Of a stretch of 64,000 nt of DNA, positions 1-10,380 are shown piece by piece. Under the pieces are notes generated by a model that was not told the origin of the DNA, did not search any database, and was given only the letters and a program-made list of their open reading frames with translations. The stretch's first letter is position 1. Every line of letters starts with the position of its first letter. Source of the stretch: Caldilineaceae bacterium SB0661_bin_34 (GTDB lineage: Bacteria; Chloroflexota; Anaerolineae; Caldilineales; Caldilineaceae); the NCBI GenBank assembly GCA_009841145.1, contig VXMJ01000042.1, positions 1 through 64,000 of the forward strand. The letters run 5' to 3'. The position numbers and the translations under genes are program-made.

Positions 1-219
1 ACTCTCCAACCCCCCCGGCCCGCCCCCTTTTACCCCCGCTCCCCCCCCCTGTTTGGGGGCCCCCCCCCCCCCCGCGCCGTGCCCCCCCCCCGCGCCGCCC
101 CCCGCGCCGCCCGCCCCCGAACGTCGTCCGTGCGCGCGGCTGTCCCCACCCCCTGGTGCAGGCACGCGCCGGTGTAAACGGAACCACCCCAAAAACATCC
201 CACCACAGGAGCAGGCAGC
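1..219. other. C-rich low-complexity window edge
   Basis: The first ~130 bases are dominated by runs of C (up to 14 in a row) unlike anything else in the window. No reading frame here is credible. This could be a contig end with poor base quality or a genuine low-complexity stretch; I cannot tell which. A purine-rich AGGAG at about 206-210 serves as ribosome binding site for the gene starting at 220. Confidence 0.5.
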
Positions 220-1116
220 ATGGCGGAGAAGATCGGCTTTATCGGTCTGGGCATCATGGGTCGCGGCATGGCGGCCAACCTGCTGGCCAAGGGCTTTGAC
301 GTGACGGTCTGGAATCGGACGGCCCGCCGCGCCGACGGACTGGTAGAGGCCGGGGCGGCCCGCGCGGAGAGTCCGGCGGCCGTGGCCCAGGGCTGTCCCA
401 TCGTCATCACCTGTGTCAGCGATACGCCCGACGTCGAGGCCGTGGTTCTCGGTCCCGGAGGGGTGATCGAGGGCGTTTCATCCGATTCGCTGGTGATCGA
501 CTGCAGCACCATCAGTCCACAGGCCACCCTGGAAATTGCCAAGGCCCTGGAGGCCAAAGGCGCCTCCATGCTGGACGCCCCCATCAGCGGAGGCAGCGAA
601 GGCGCGGAGAAGGGCACGCTGAGCATCATGGTCGGCGGTCGGGCCGAGGACTTCGAGCGGGCCCGGCCGTGCCTGGAGGCAATGGGTACCACCATCACCC
701 ACGTGGGCACCCAAGGAGCCGGCCAGACCGTCAAACTAGTCAACCAGATCCTAGTGGTCGGCAACTGCGTGGCCATGTGCGAGGCGCTGCTGTTCGCCCA
801 GGCGGGCGGCGTGGACCTCCAGAAGACCTTCGATGCCATCAGCCAGGGCGCAGCGGGCAGTTGGATGTTCACCAACCGCGCACCCCAGATCATCCAGCGC
901 GACTGGTCGCCGGGATTTATGGTGTCCCTGCAGCAGAAGGACCTGCGCCTGGTCCTGGCGGCGGCGGACGAGATGGGCGTGCCCATTCCGGTCACAGCGC
1001 AAATCTTCAATCTGTACCGCACGCTCGAGGCCCGCGGCCTGCATGAGGAGGGCAACCACGCCCTGATCAAGGCCTTGGAGCACCTGTCGGGCATCGAGGT
1101 GGGCGCCGAGACCTGA
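220..1116 (+). CDS. NAD(P)-dependent beta-hydroxyacid dehydrogenase (3-hydroxyisobutyrate dehydrogenase family)
   Basis: 298 residues, the normal size for this family, whose members oxidise or reduce beta-hydroxyacids such as 3-hydroxyisobutyrate or tartronate semialdehyde in the cytoplasm. The N-terminus has the Rossmann signature IGFIGLGIMGRGMAANL at residues 5-21. A substrate-binding segment LDAPISGGSEGAEKGTL lies near residue 118, and the catalytic Lys is expected in GAGQTVKLVNQ (about residue 168). The ATG at 220 has an AGGAG about 10 bases upstream. It stands alone on the plus strand, 208 bases before the efflux operon. The family assignment is firm; the substrate (hydroxyisobutyrate, tartronate semialdehyde, glyoxylate/succinic semialdehyde) cannot be read from sequence. 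Confidence 0.9.
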   Translation: MAEKIGFIGLGIMGRGMAANLLAKGFDVTVWNRTARRADGLVEAGAARAESPAAVAQGCPIVITCVSDTPDVEAVVLGPGGVIEGVSSDSLVIDCSTISPQATLEIAKALEAKGASMLDAPISGGSEGAEKGTLSIMVGGRAEDFERARPCLEAMGTTITHVGTQGAGQTVKLVNQILVVGNCVAMCEALLFAQAGGVDLQKTFDAISQGAAGSWMFTNRAPQIIQRDWSPGFMVSLQQKDLRLVLAAADEMGVPIPVTAQIFNLYRTLEARGLHEEGNHALIKALEHLSGIEVGAET

Positions 1117-1324
1117 TCACCGCCGCCGGCGGCGGGGCCGCAATCGAGTTGTCCCGGTCGCACGCGTCCAAAGGTGTAAAGACCGGCTCAAGGGGCGATG
1201 CCGTCGGTTACACTCCCTTGCAACGGAGCCGACATCCGTTGCGTATATACATGCAAGACGGCCGGTCGGCCCGAAAAGAATAAGAAACAGGCGGTCCTCC
1301 GGGCCGCTTCCGATTAGGAACCTC

Positions 1325-2827
<1,503 letters not shown>

Positions 2828-2829
2828 CG

Positions 2830-3633
2830 ATGAGCGACGGCGCGTCCAACGGACGGCGGGATGAGCTGAATCCCATCATCTCGATTGAGGGCATCACCAA
2901 GGAATTCAAGCTGGGGGACATCACCGTCGCGGCCTTGCGCGGCGTCGATTTGCAGATCTTTCCCGGCAACTTTGTCTCCATCATGGGCCCCAGCGGCAGC
3001 GGCAAGTCCACACTGATGAACATCCTGGGCTGCCTCGACACGCCGACCGCGGGCAGCTACCTGCTGGACGGCGACGATGTGGCCAAGATGAGCGAGCGGC
3101 GGCTGGCCCGGGTGCGCAGCCAGAAGATCGGCTTCGTGTTCCAGAGCTTCAACCTACTGGCGCGGACCACGGCCCTGGCCAACGTGGAACTGCCCCTGAT
3201 TTACAACGGCGTGTCCCGCCGACAGCGCCGGGAGAAGGCGCGCCATGCCCTGGAATTGGTGGACTTGGCGGACCGCATGGGCCACAAGCCCAACGAACTT
3301 TCCGGTGGGCAGCAGCAGCGAGTCGCCATTGCCCGGGCTCTGGTCAACGATCCGGCCATGATCCTTGCGGACGAGCCAACCGGCAATCTGGACACCGAAA
3401 CCAGCACGGACATCATGAACCTGTTCGCGGAGCTGAACGAGCGGGAACGCATTACCCTGGTGATGGTGACCCATGACCCGGAGGTAACGGAGTACACGCG
3501 CCGCACCATCCATCTGCGCGATGGCCTGGTCGAGGACATCACCAACTCCCCGGGGTACAAGGCCATGGCGAACTGGGCAACGGTTTCGGAGCCGGATGCG
3601 GCCGCCGTCCCCGAGGCGATACCGGCGGCCTAG
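2830..3633 (+). CDS. ABC transporter ATP-binding protein, MacB/LolD type
   Basis: 267 residues. Walker A is GPSGSGKST, the Q-loop is VFQSFNLLARTTALANVELP, the ABC signature is LSGGQQQR, and Walker B is MILADEPTGNLD, all complete and correctly ordered, so it should hydrolyse ATP. The NLDTETSTDIMNLF D-loop context and size are typical of the MacB/LolD (DUF214-permease) group. The gene starts 2 bases after the adaptor stop and its GGAGG ribosome site lies over the adaptor's last codons, so the two are co-translated. A poorly conserved ~30-residue Ala/Pro tail follows the ATPase core. Confidence 0.93.
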   Translation: MSDGASNGRRDELNPIISIEGITKEFKLGDITVAALRGVDLQIFPGNFVSIMGPSGSGKSTLMNILGCLDTPTAGSYLLDGDDVAKMSERRLARVRSQKIGFVFQSFNLLARTTALANVELPLIYNGVSRRQRREKARHALELVDLADRMGHKPNELSGGQQQRVAIARALVNDPAMILADEPTGNLDTETSTDIMNLFAELNERERITLVMVTHDPEVTEYTRRTIHLRDGLVEDITNSPGYKAMANWATVSEPDAAAVPEAIPAA

Positions 3634-3645
3634 CCCGAGCCGACC

Positions 3646-4869
3646 ATGGCGCTGACTTCCGTCCTGATCGCGCTGCGCGCGCTGGCGGCCAACCGGATTC
3701 GCAGCTTCCTGACGATGCTGGGCATCATCATCGGCGTCTTCGCCGTGGTGGTGCTGGTGTCGGTCGGCGAGGGGGTGGAGAACTACGTGGTCAACGTCTT
3801 CCAGCTGGCCGGAACCAACAACCTGTGGGTGGTTCCGGGAGCCCTTGAAGACGAAGGGACTGTTGGCGAACTTACCTTGGCCGACGCCCGGGCCATCGAG
3901 AACCCATTCAACGTCAGTGGCGTCAAGGCGGTGGTAGCCGAGAACCGAGCCAGTCGCATCGCGACCCGCGGTGGTGAAAGCCTGGAGGTGGAGGTGTTGG
4001 GGATCTGGCCCGAACACCAGATCACCGCGAATTGGTTTGTGACGGAGGGCAGCTTCATTACCGACCGGGATATTGACGAACGGGCTCGGGTGGCGATCGT
4101 TGGCACCGGCACTGCGCAGAATTTGTTCGAGCCGGACGAATACCCGATCGGCTCCTACATCAAGGTCGACAACCGCAGCTTTGAAGTCATCGGGATCATG
4201 AAGGAAATCAGCGGCGGAGTCTTCGGCGACTTCAACGACACGGTGTATCTGCCCTTCACCACGATGCAGGACCGCATTGCCCGCCGCAAGACCGTCAGCG
4301 GCGAGTATCTGGCCAACATCATCATTGTCCACATGCACAGCTCGGACCTTTTGGACCAAGCCCAGGTGCAAATCGAGGAGCTAATGAGGGAGCGGCACCG
4401 CATCACCTTCAACGAGGACGACGACTTCACCGTCATCAACCAGCAGGACATCCTGAGCGTCTTTGGAGGCATCACTGCGGCCTTGACCATCTTCCTGGGC
4501 CTGGTCTCGGCCATCAGCCTCCTGGTGGGCGGGGTCGGCATCATGAACATCATGCTTGTGAGCGTGACGGAACGCACGCGCGAGATCGGTCTGCGCAAAG
4601 CCGTGGGCGCCCGACGCGGCACAATCCTGACCCAGTTCATCGTGGAGTCCCTGACCCTGGCGGTGCTGGGCGGCCTGATTGGTGTCGGCCTGGCGGGGCT
4701 GGGCATCATTGTGGTCAACAACAGCCTGGCAGGACTGGACGTCGGGCTGGGAGTCGATGCCGTCCTGCTGGGAGTCGGCTTCTGTGCGGCCATCGGCGCG
4801 GCCTTCGGGATCTATCCGGCTTGGCGCGCCAGCCGCCTCAATCCGATTCAGGCCCTGCGCCACGAATAG
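3646..4869 (+). CDS. ABC transporter permease, MacB/FtsX family
   Basis: 407 residues. TM1 (LGIIIGVFAVVVLVSVGEG) is preceded by ALAANRIRSFLTMLGI, the typical entry motif. A large extracytoplasmic MacB_PCD-like domain (about residues 45-260) follows, then the FtsX domain with three more membrane segments and the motif VGGVGIMNIMLVSVTERT (about residues 298-315) that couples to the ATPase. The C-terminal YPAWRASRLNPIQALRHE is a hallmark ending. It sits 12 bases after the ATPase and is the third gene of the efflux operon. It probably mediates export of small molecules, peptides or lipoproteins; the substrate is not determinable. Confidence 0.93.
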   Translation: MALTSVLIALRALAANRIRSFLTMLGIIIGVFAVVVLVSVGEGVENYVVNVFQLAGTNNLWVVPGALEDEGTVGELTLADARAIENPFNVSGVKAVVAENRASRIATRGGESLEVEVLGIWPEHQITANWFVTEGSFITDRDIDERARVAIVGTGTAQNLFEPDEYPIGSYIKVDNRSFEVIGIMKEISGGVFGDFNDTVYLPFTTMQDRIARRKTVSGEYLANIIIVHMHSSDLLDQAQVQIEELMRERHRITFNEDDDFTVINQQDILSVFGGITAALTIFLGLVSAISLLVGGVGIMNIMLVSVTERTREIGLRKAVGARRGTILTQFIVESLTLAVLGGLIGVGLAGLGIIVVNNSLAGLDVGLGVDAVLLGVGFCAAIGAAFGIYPAWRASRLNPIQALRHE

Positions 4870-4877
4870 GTCCCCGC

Positions 4878-5762
4878 ATGTTTCGATCCGTTCCGGCCTT
4901 GGCCGATCGCATCCCCGGCCTGTTCCGCGCCGAACCGACGCCGCCAGCATCGGATGCGACAGGTTTTGGGCTGCGACAAACCCTGCTGGCAGTCATCCTG
5001 TCGGTGGTGCTGGCCGGCTGCGGCGGTGGCGGTCCCCGGGCAGAACCCACCGCCATCCCGGCGGACTCCGTGATTCCCGATCAACCCACCGTGGTCTTTC
5101 CCACGTTCACGCCAATCCTTCCCGGCCCAACCCTGACACCGACCCCACCGGCGGAGCCAGCGGATACGGCCGTGTCCACGCCCGTACCCGAGGCCCGCGA
5201 ACCCCGTGCACCCAGCGCCTTCCTCGATTTGCTGGCCCTGCCCCAGCAGGATGTGCAGTTGCGCGAATCGCCCGGTGGCACCCTCATCGTCACCATTCCG
5301 GCCAACCAGACCCTGTCGGCCGTGGCCCAGTCGCCGGACGGCCAATGGATAGCGGTCTACACCGAGGACGGTGCGAAGGGTTGGGTCAACGCCGACTCCT
5401 TGAACCTCTATGGCGACGGAACCCTGCTCGTGGCCACGGAGGTCCCGGAGCGCAGCCTCAACCTGCTGGACACCGCGGCCAACCGCGGGTTCGACACCTC
5501 CGAGTCCGAAAACCCGGGCATGGGCGTGATTGCCGCCGACGGCCTGCGCATTCGCTCCGAGCCCAGCGTGGAGACGGGCCGGGTGCTGGGCAACCTGGGA
5601 TTGGGCACGGAGGTGTTCGTCACCGGACGCAACGAGGACGGATCCTGGCTTCAGATCTACCTGCTGGATCTTGGCCTAGCCATTGCCGAAACCAGCGCCT
5701 GGGTGTACGCGCCCTATGTGACGGTGGACTGGAACATCGAGGATTTGCCGGTCATCGAGTGA
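4878..5762 (+). CDS. SH3b-domain lipoprotein with Thr/Pro linker
   Basis: The start is the ATG at 4878, 8 bases after the permease stop, rather than an upstream ATG inside the permease. The protein has 294 residues. An unusually long N-terminal leader (about 30 residues) precedes a lipoprotein signal ending in the lipobox LAGC. A Thr/Pro-rich spacer (TPILPGPTLTPTPPAEPA) follows, then two bacterial SH3 modules. The first contains VQLRESPGGTLIVTIPAN and GAKGWVNADSL; the second contains LRIRSEPSVETGRVLGNLG and ends in SAWVYAPYV. SH3b modules bind cell-wall or carbohydrate ligands. Its place at the end of the efflux operon suggests a surface protein made with the pump, but no direct role is provable. 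The TPT linker is a feature frequent in Chloroflexota. Confidence 0.85.
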   Translation: MFRSVPALADRIPGLFRAEPTPPASDATGFGLRQTLLAVILSVVLAGCGGGGPRAEPTAIPADSVIPDQPTVVFPTFTPILPGPTLTPTPPAEPADTAVSTPVPEAREPRAPSAFLDLLALPQQDVQLRESPGGTLIVTIPANQTLSAVAQSPDGQWIAVYTEDGAKGWVNADSLNLYGDGTLLVATEVPERSLNLLDTAANRGFDTSESENPGMGVIAADGLRIRSEPSVETGRVLGNLGLGTEVFVTGRNEDGSWLQIYLLDLGLAIAETSAWVYAPYVTVDWNIEDLPVIE

Positions 5763-5930
5763 GCCGTCCGCGGTTGCACAGCCGGAGCGACCACGTACCC
5801 CAGCCAACACGGTGCCCTGCTACCGGATGGCCCGATTGCATCAACGGATGTTAAAAAGGCCGGTCGCTGGATCGTTCGGTCCAGTGTCGCTTTGTGCGAT
5901 GGGAAACGTCTGTACGGGCAGGCCAATCGC

Positions 5931-6953
5931 CTACTGTGCCAATCGGTTGGCTCTTGCCTGAAGCTCGCCACACCTGCACATCAGATCCTCGAAAGACTCA
6001 CCTTCGTCGAGGAGCATTCGGTCCGTCAGCATCCGCCCGTAGTCTTCGGCCAGTCCCTTGCCAAACGCCCCCTCTGGCACGAGCTGTAGATCGCCCGAGA
6101 CCGCGGCCACATAGTCAATCCAGTTTCCTACAGTATCCTTCTCACGAAAAAACATCGATTTGTGCCGTGCCACGGAAAAGGCCAGATTCCGGTCGGCAAG
6201 AGCCTTTTGGGCAACGCCCGCGGCGTCTAAACGGACCAAATCGTGCCAGTGCCTTGACAACCGCTCCCCGCGGATGCGTTGCTGGCGACAGAAGACATGC
6301 ACCGCCGTGGCCTTCTCCCAGAATGTACGCTCCGCCGCCATGACCAAGGGCCGGGCCATAGGGAAAACCACTTCGGGCAGGTAGGGTGCCGCATCGCAGG
6401 TGACCGTGTGTTCTGCACGGGGCTCTCCTGTGGACCGTGCTCCAAACTCCACGGTTACCTCGGGTGCCACAAAGCCGTACCCGCTAAACAACGGCTCATA
6501 GCGAACATTCAATCTGTCTCCCTCAGCGTACAACCGTACCGATGAATCCACCTCGGACAGTTTGACTGCCAGTTGGGGCAAGGCCCAAGTTTCCGTCCAA
6601 TCCGCCAACCGTTGTCTGATTTCTCGCGTCCATTTCTTCTCTTGGCTGCGGTTGGGCGGCAATGCCTCGTCTCCACTCCCGGCCACAAGGTCGGATGCAA
6701 AGGACCGAATGTCGTAGGTGACATCGAGGTCTTCGGAGAATCGATGAATGGCGCGATGCACCTTGGAGAGCGAAGTGCCTCCTTTGAAAGTCAAACTCGC
6801 GCTGACCGGGCTGTCCCAAAGCGCGCGCAGGGCATACACCACCCATACGTCCTTTTCAAGGTGATGAGCATGTCTTCCACTGAGCATGGAAGCACCCTCG
6901 AGAACCTCAAAGCGCTCCACGGGTAAAAGTGATTCAAAGAGCGTGTCAGACAT
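5931..6953 (-). CDS. AbiEii-type nucleotidyltransferase toxin
   Basis: 340 residues. Motifs of the AbiEii/AbiGii nucleotidyltransferase family are present: FKGGTSLSKVHRAI (nucleotide-binding GGTSLS), FSEDLDVTYD with the paired acidic metal ligands, and MAAERTFWEKATAVH. Known members are toxins of type IV abortive-infection systems that transfer nucleotides to RNA targets and arrest growth after phage infection. The ATG at 6953 overlaps the end of the antitoxin gene by 8 bases (a TTG two codons earlier is the alternative). Gene order, antitoxin then toxin, is standard. No lesion is visible, so it is probably functional. Confidence 0.88.
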   Translation of the reverse strand: MSDTLFESLLPVERFEVLEGASMLSGRHAHHLEKDVWVVYALRALWDSPVSASLTFKGGTSLSKVHRAIHRFSEDLDVTYDIRSFASDLVAGSGDEALPPNRSQEKKWTREIRQRLADWTETWALPQLAVKLSEVDSSVRLYAEGDRLNVRYEPLFSGYGFVAPEVTVEFGARSTGEPRAEHTVTCDAAPYLPEVVFPMARPLVMAAERTFWEKATAVHVFCRQQRIRGERLSRHWHDLVRLDAAGVAQKALADRNLAFSVARHKSMFFREKDTVGNWIDYVAAVSGDLQLVPEGAFGKGLAEDYGRMLTDRMLLDEGESFEDLMCRCGELQARANRLAQ

Positions 6954-7542
6954 CGGCAACCATTGCAGAAACCGACTCGGCCATCCACGAGGGCATTACG
7001 GCACGCAGTTCAGCCAATTGCAGAAAGTCTTCAGGAGACAACCTGCTCCGAATTGTGCGCAGTCCCTCCGCAACTTCGGAGGGGTCCAACCAAGACAGGG
7101 CACGCACCGCATCGCCCGCGGGCCGATGGGGTGCGACCAGTTGCCAGCGGGGGGCGTGCCGCATTTCCACGATCAACCGACCGAAGGTTAACTTGCGGTC
7201 AGGCCCAGACGTCAAGTACACCAACCGCATCGGAACTTGGGTAGTCAATCCGAAGGCATTGGCGGCCAAGGCGCCACAGGGAACAATCGGCTCACCCCAA
7301 AACGTGGACAGAGATGCAAGCACCTTTCCGATGGAGGGGGGACGAAGACCAAATCGGAATTGGACGGGCTGGACATAGATCCCCTGACATATTCTCATGA
7401 GCTCGCTGCGGCGAGCGAGCCGCGACAGTGCCTGGTCCACGGCCGCCCTGGTGCCCAGATGCAACAGCGCGTTTGCACACAGCACAGTCCCTTCCGGCGA
7501 CTCGTCGGCGAGTTGAAGAATACGGCTAGGCAAACCTGTCAT
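6946..7542 (-). CDS. AbiEi-like antitoxin / transcriptional regulator (DUF6088-like)
   Basis: 198 residues. The N-terminal ~75 residues look like a winged-helix module (TVLCANALLHLGTRAAVDQA followed by LARRSELMRICQGIYVQP, the G-IY wing motif shared by AbiEi-type proteins). The C-terminal part (IVPCGALAANAFGLTTQVP) resembles the AbiEi antitoxin domain. The ATG at 7542 is preferred because a GGGTGGGGG stretch lies about 7 bases upstream; a TTG at 7560 is in frame. It is the first gene of the pair, overlaps the toxin, and is expected to neutralise it and repress the operon through the inverted repeat at 7565-7592. Confidence 0.8.
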   Translation of the reverse strand: MTGLPSRILQLADESPEGTVLCANALLHLGTRAAVDQALSRLARRSELMRICQGIYVQPVQFRFGLRPPSIGKVLASLSTFWGEPIVPCGALAANAFGLTTQVPMRLVYLTSGPDRKLTFGRLIVEMRHAPRWQLVAPHRPAGDAVRALSWLDPSEVAEGLRTIRSRLSPEDFLQLAELRAVMPSWMAESVSAMVADV

Positions 7543-7564
7543 GGTTGAACCCCCACCCAACTAG

Positions 7565-7592
7565 TGTCAGAATTATACTATAAAATCTGACA
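7565..7592 (-). promoter_or_regulatory. inverted-repeat operator/promoter of the AbiE pair
   Basis: The 7-base arms TGTCAGA (7565-7571) and TCTGACA (7586-7592) are perfect and enclose the AT-rich core ATTATACTATAAAA. On the minus strand the core reads TATAGTATAAT, a good -10 element. AbiEi antitoxins are known to bind paired inverted repeats at their own promoter, so this is a likely autoregulatory operator 23 bases upstream of the antitoxin start. The layout is seen directly; the function is inferred. Confidence 0.6.
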
Positions 7593-8017
7593 ATCTATGG
7601 TTCAGGTCTCCACCGAACATGAGGCTTGGCAAACTTCGAGAAGCGGCAGGGCCGGATAGATACGAAGAGCATTTTCCCCATGCCCCGCAGGCAAGAGGTC
7701 GCCTTCCTGCAGCTGAGCGACGACCCGCGTGACACCGGGGGGAGGCCAGTTGCACAACCTCGGATCCAAGTGCAACCGCAGGGGTCCCACTCGGTGCTCT
7801 ATAGGAGGCAACTATCCGACGTTGTGACCAAACTTACCGCGTCACGGGTCAGTTCTGACGGCCAAGCCAACTGGACAAGCCAGATTGCACAGCCGTTTCA
7901 ACATCACGATTGCCGGTTTGCTTGGGACACACCTCAATGCCAAGACCGACCAAAAAGATCTGATCTGCGCTTTTTTGTGCATAATATTAAAGAAATGCAA
8001 TCTTGAGGCGAATGCAG
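7593..8017. other. intergenic region, no supported gene
   Basis: About 425 bases between the divergent AbiE operon and the Schlafen-type pseudogene. Open frames exist on both strands but show no recognisable domain and no good ribosome site. The last ~80 bases are AT-rich (ending near ATAATATTAAAG at 7981-7992) and probably hold the promoter of the downstream gene. Confidence 0.4.
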
Positions 8018-9375
8018 ATGCGATCTGTCGCAATCCTGACACCTGAGCAACTTGAAGCCCTGGCTACAAAAGGGGAGTCCGAGACACAGGAGTTCAAGTG
8101 CACGGCGGGTACGCGCAAGGAGGCCGCGGAGACCATGTGCGCCATGCTCAACCAGCGGGGCGGACACATACTGTTCGGCGTGACGTCAGAAGGCAACGTC
8201 GTGGGCCAGCAGGTGGCTGAGCGAACGATTGAGGAAGTGAGCGCCGAAATCCAGCGGATCGATCCGCCCGCGTTCCCAACCGTGGATCGGGTGCGAATCG
8301 CAGAGAATCGCGAGGTGATCGCGGTCCACGTTGGTCAGGGTTCTTCACCGCCTTATCGGTATCGAGGAACCGCCTTTCTGCGCGTTGGCAACACCACGCG
8401 GGCCATGTCAGCCGATGAATACAACCGAACGCTCTTTGAGCGCATGCACAGTGAGCAGCGATGGGAGAACCAACCTGCCACGGCTGGACCATCGACGACC
8501 TGGACGTGGCGGAAATCCGCAATACGGTGGCAGAGGCAGTGCATATCGGCCGACTGAACGAGCCGGGCGGCCGGGATCCCGAGGATCTGCTACGAGGGTT
8601 GTGACTGCTCCGCGACGGTGTCCTGTTCCGAGCAGCAGCTGTGCTATTCGGGCACGCAGAGCGTCTTGAGTTCGATATGCCGCAGTGCTTGTTGCGCGTC
8701 GCCCGTTTCCGAGACCTCGACCGATCAGAGTTCCTGGACAACCGGCAGTTCAACGGCAACGCGTTCTCCCTGCTCGCGAGCGCGGAGCGCTTCCTGCGCG
8801 ATCACGTGCCGATCGCCAGCCGTTTCGAGTCGGGCCGCATGGCCCGCATCGACGAACCACTCTACCCTCCGCTTGCCACGCGGGAAGCAATAGCGAACGC
8901 CATCTGCCACCGGGACTACGCGTTGGGTGGCGGTTCGATCGGGCTGGCGATGTACGACGACCGCCTGGAAGTGACATCGATCGGCCCATTGCACTTTGGG
9001 TTGACTCCAGACGACCTGTTCGGTCCGCATGAGTCGAAGCCCTGGAACCCGTTGATCGCCCGTATCTTCTACCGACGCGGCATCATCGAGGAATGGGGAC
9101 GCGGGACGCTCAAGATGGCAGACTTGGCGAAGTCCGCCGGACTGTCCCGCATCGAGATCGAGGAACACAATGATTGCGTGACGGTGCGTTTCCGCCGCGC
9201 CGACTATGTGCCGCCGCGCCATGGCAGGAACGAGGCAATCGACCGGCAGGAAGCAGTTCTCACCCTGTTGGACCGCGTGGAAGAAGGCATACCGCTGCGG
9301 GAAATCGTCACCAGCTTGGGGACCGGTACCAGCAAGCGGCAAGTTTCGCGCACGTTGGCGGATTTGCGTAACTAA
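8018..9375 (+). pseudogene. AlbA_2/Schlafen-type ATP-binding transcriptional regulator (COG2865), two lesions
   Basis: The intact protein would have been about 450 residues. The N-terminal AlbA_2 domain is clear (ESETQEFKCTAG at the start, MLNQRGGHILFGVTSEGNVVG, the typical GG-LLFGV signature). A one-base deletion near 8480 shifts the frame: reading continues one frame over as HGWTIDDLDVAEIRN. An in-frame TGA at 8602-8604 then interrupts where the family has Gly in the GLLRDG motif (GGA to TGA). After that the frame is open to 9375 with the HATPase_c_4-like part (REAIANAICHRDYALGG, EEWGRGTLKMADLAKSAGL) and a C-terminal winged helix. ATG 8018 follows GAGG by 8 bases. Family members are often linked to defence or mobile elements. 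The TAA stop overlaps the left end of an IS982 copy. Confidence 0.8.
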
Positions 9376-10380
9376 CCCCGTGTGCAGGTTTCATATCAGG
9401 TAACCAGCTTCGAGAGTTGTAGGGGAGAGTGGCCCTGACCTTGGTTCAGCAGGAACGCGATGGTGTGGCTGAGCACTTTTCGGAGCAGGCGATGGCCCAG
9501 ATGCCACAGGTCTCTCGTGCGGACGTGCTTGATGAGGTAACGGTCCACGAGTTGACCGAAGACCGTATCGATCCGGTACCGCAAGCGGCTGAGGTTGGCA
9601 CTGCGTCGGGGCCAGGGGTCCTGCCGGGCTTTCTGGTAGGGAGCCTGCAGCTGCACACCCTGCGGTGCCAACGCCTCTCGAAGCAGGGGGCTCCAGTAGT
9701 TGCGGTCCCCCACGACGATACCTTGTCGGCCGTCGACCAACTCGGGCACGACGGCCGTCTCATGGACGTTGGCGGGGGCCAGGCTGAAGCGCACGATGAC
9801 CCCGGGCCAGGCCACCAGGACATGGACACGAAAGCCGTAGAAGGTCTGGCGCAACAGCACGTCGTAGCCAAAGGACGCCTCGCCCCCGAAACACCGGCAG
9901 CGGTGGGCCCGCGCGAACTGACAGACGGGGAGTGGAAAGCTGTCCACCAGTTGCAGCCAGGGCTCGCAGCCAATCCGTGGGAGCAGCCGCTGCCACATGC
10001 GCTCCTTGAGATGACACAGATTGGCCGCCTGCCGGACGAAGGTGGTGCGGTGGAGTTGTCCGAGGGCGGGAAAGAAGTGGGGGTAGTGTCTCCGGAGGCA
10101 GTCGAAGATCGCCTTGTCCTGGTGCAGGGACAGGTACTCGCCCACGATCTCCATGGTGAGGACCTCGCTGTCGGCAAGCTTCGGTGCGGGGCCCCGCTGT
10201 CGAAGACATCGATGACCAAGGATGTCGACCATGAGGTCGTCCACGAGGCAGAAAGTGGCTATGATGAAGTGGTCCAGGTCCATGGGTCCTCCAATGTGTT
10301 TCGTCCATACCCATTAGAGACACCGGGACCTGGATTTCCAAATCCATACCATCCTCTGCCTAAAACCTGCACACGGGGTT
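9374..10380 (-). mobile_element. complete IS982-family insertion sequence
   Basis: 1,007 bases bounded by perfect 18-base terminal inverted repeats: AACCCCGTGTGCAGGTTT at 9374-9391 and its complement at 10363-10380. The host sequence AACT is present on both sides (9370-9373 and 10381-10384), a short target duplication. One transposase gene fills the element on the minus strand. Joining the flanks reconstructs CGT AAC TAG, so the element landed in the stop codon of the pseudogene and only changed TAG to TAA. Confidence 0.9.
9396..10283 (-). CDS. IS982-family transposase
   Basis: 295 residues, normal for the family, with an intact frame from the ATG at 10283. The DDE-type catalytic core is visible: first Asp in QLVDSFPLPVC (about residue 113), second Asp in IVVGDRNYWSPLL (about residue 196), and the C-terminal motif RYRIDTVFGQL (about residue 235). 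The family usually has Glu in the last motif (IET); here it is Asp, a conservative but unusual change that could lower activity. Perfect inverted repeats and an undamaged frame nevertheless point to a recent insertion. Confidence 0.9.
   Translation of the reverse strand: MDLDHFIIATFCLVDDLMVDILGHRCLRQRGPAPKLADSEVLTMEIVGEYLSLHQDKAIFDCLRRHYPHFFPALGQLHRTTFVRQAANLCHLKERMWQRLLPRIGCEPWLQLVDSFPLPVCQFARAHRCRCFGGEASFGYDVLLRQTFYGFRVHVLVAWPGVIVRFSLAPANVHETAVVPELVDGRQGIVVGDRNYWSPLLREALAPQGVQLQAPYQKARQDPWPRRSANLSRLRYRIDTVFGQLVDRYLIKHVRTRDLWHLGHRLLRKVLSHTIAFLLNQGQGHSPLQLSKLVT

Noticed and set aside
30-1163. Minus-strand open frame of 377 codons over the dehydrogenase gene
   Set aside because: Antisense shadow of a well-supported gene, with low-complexity Pro/Arg/Ala composition and no domain.
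7626-8006. Open frame of 126 codons between the AbiE operon and the Schlafen-type pseudogene
   Set aside because: No ribosome site, domain or credible composition.
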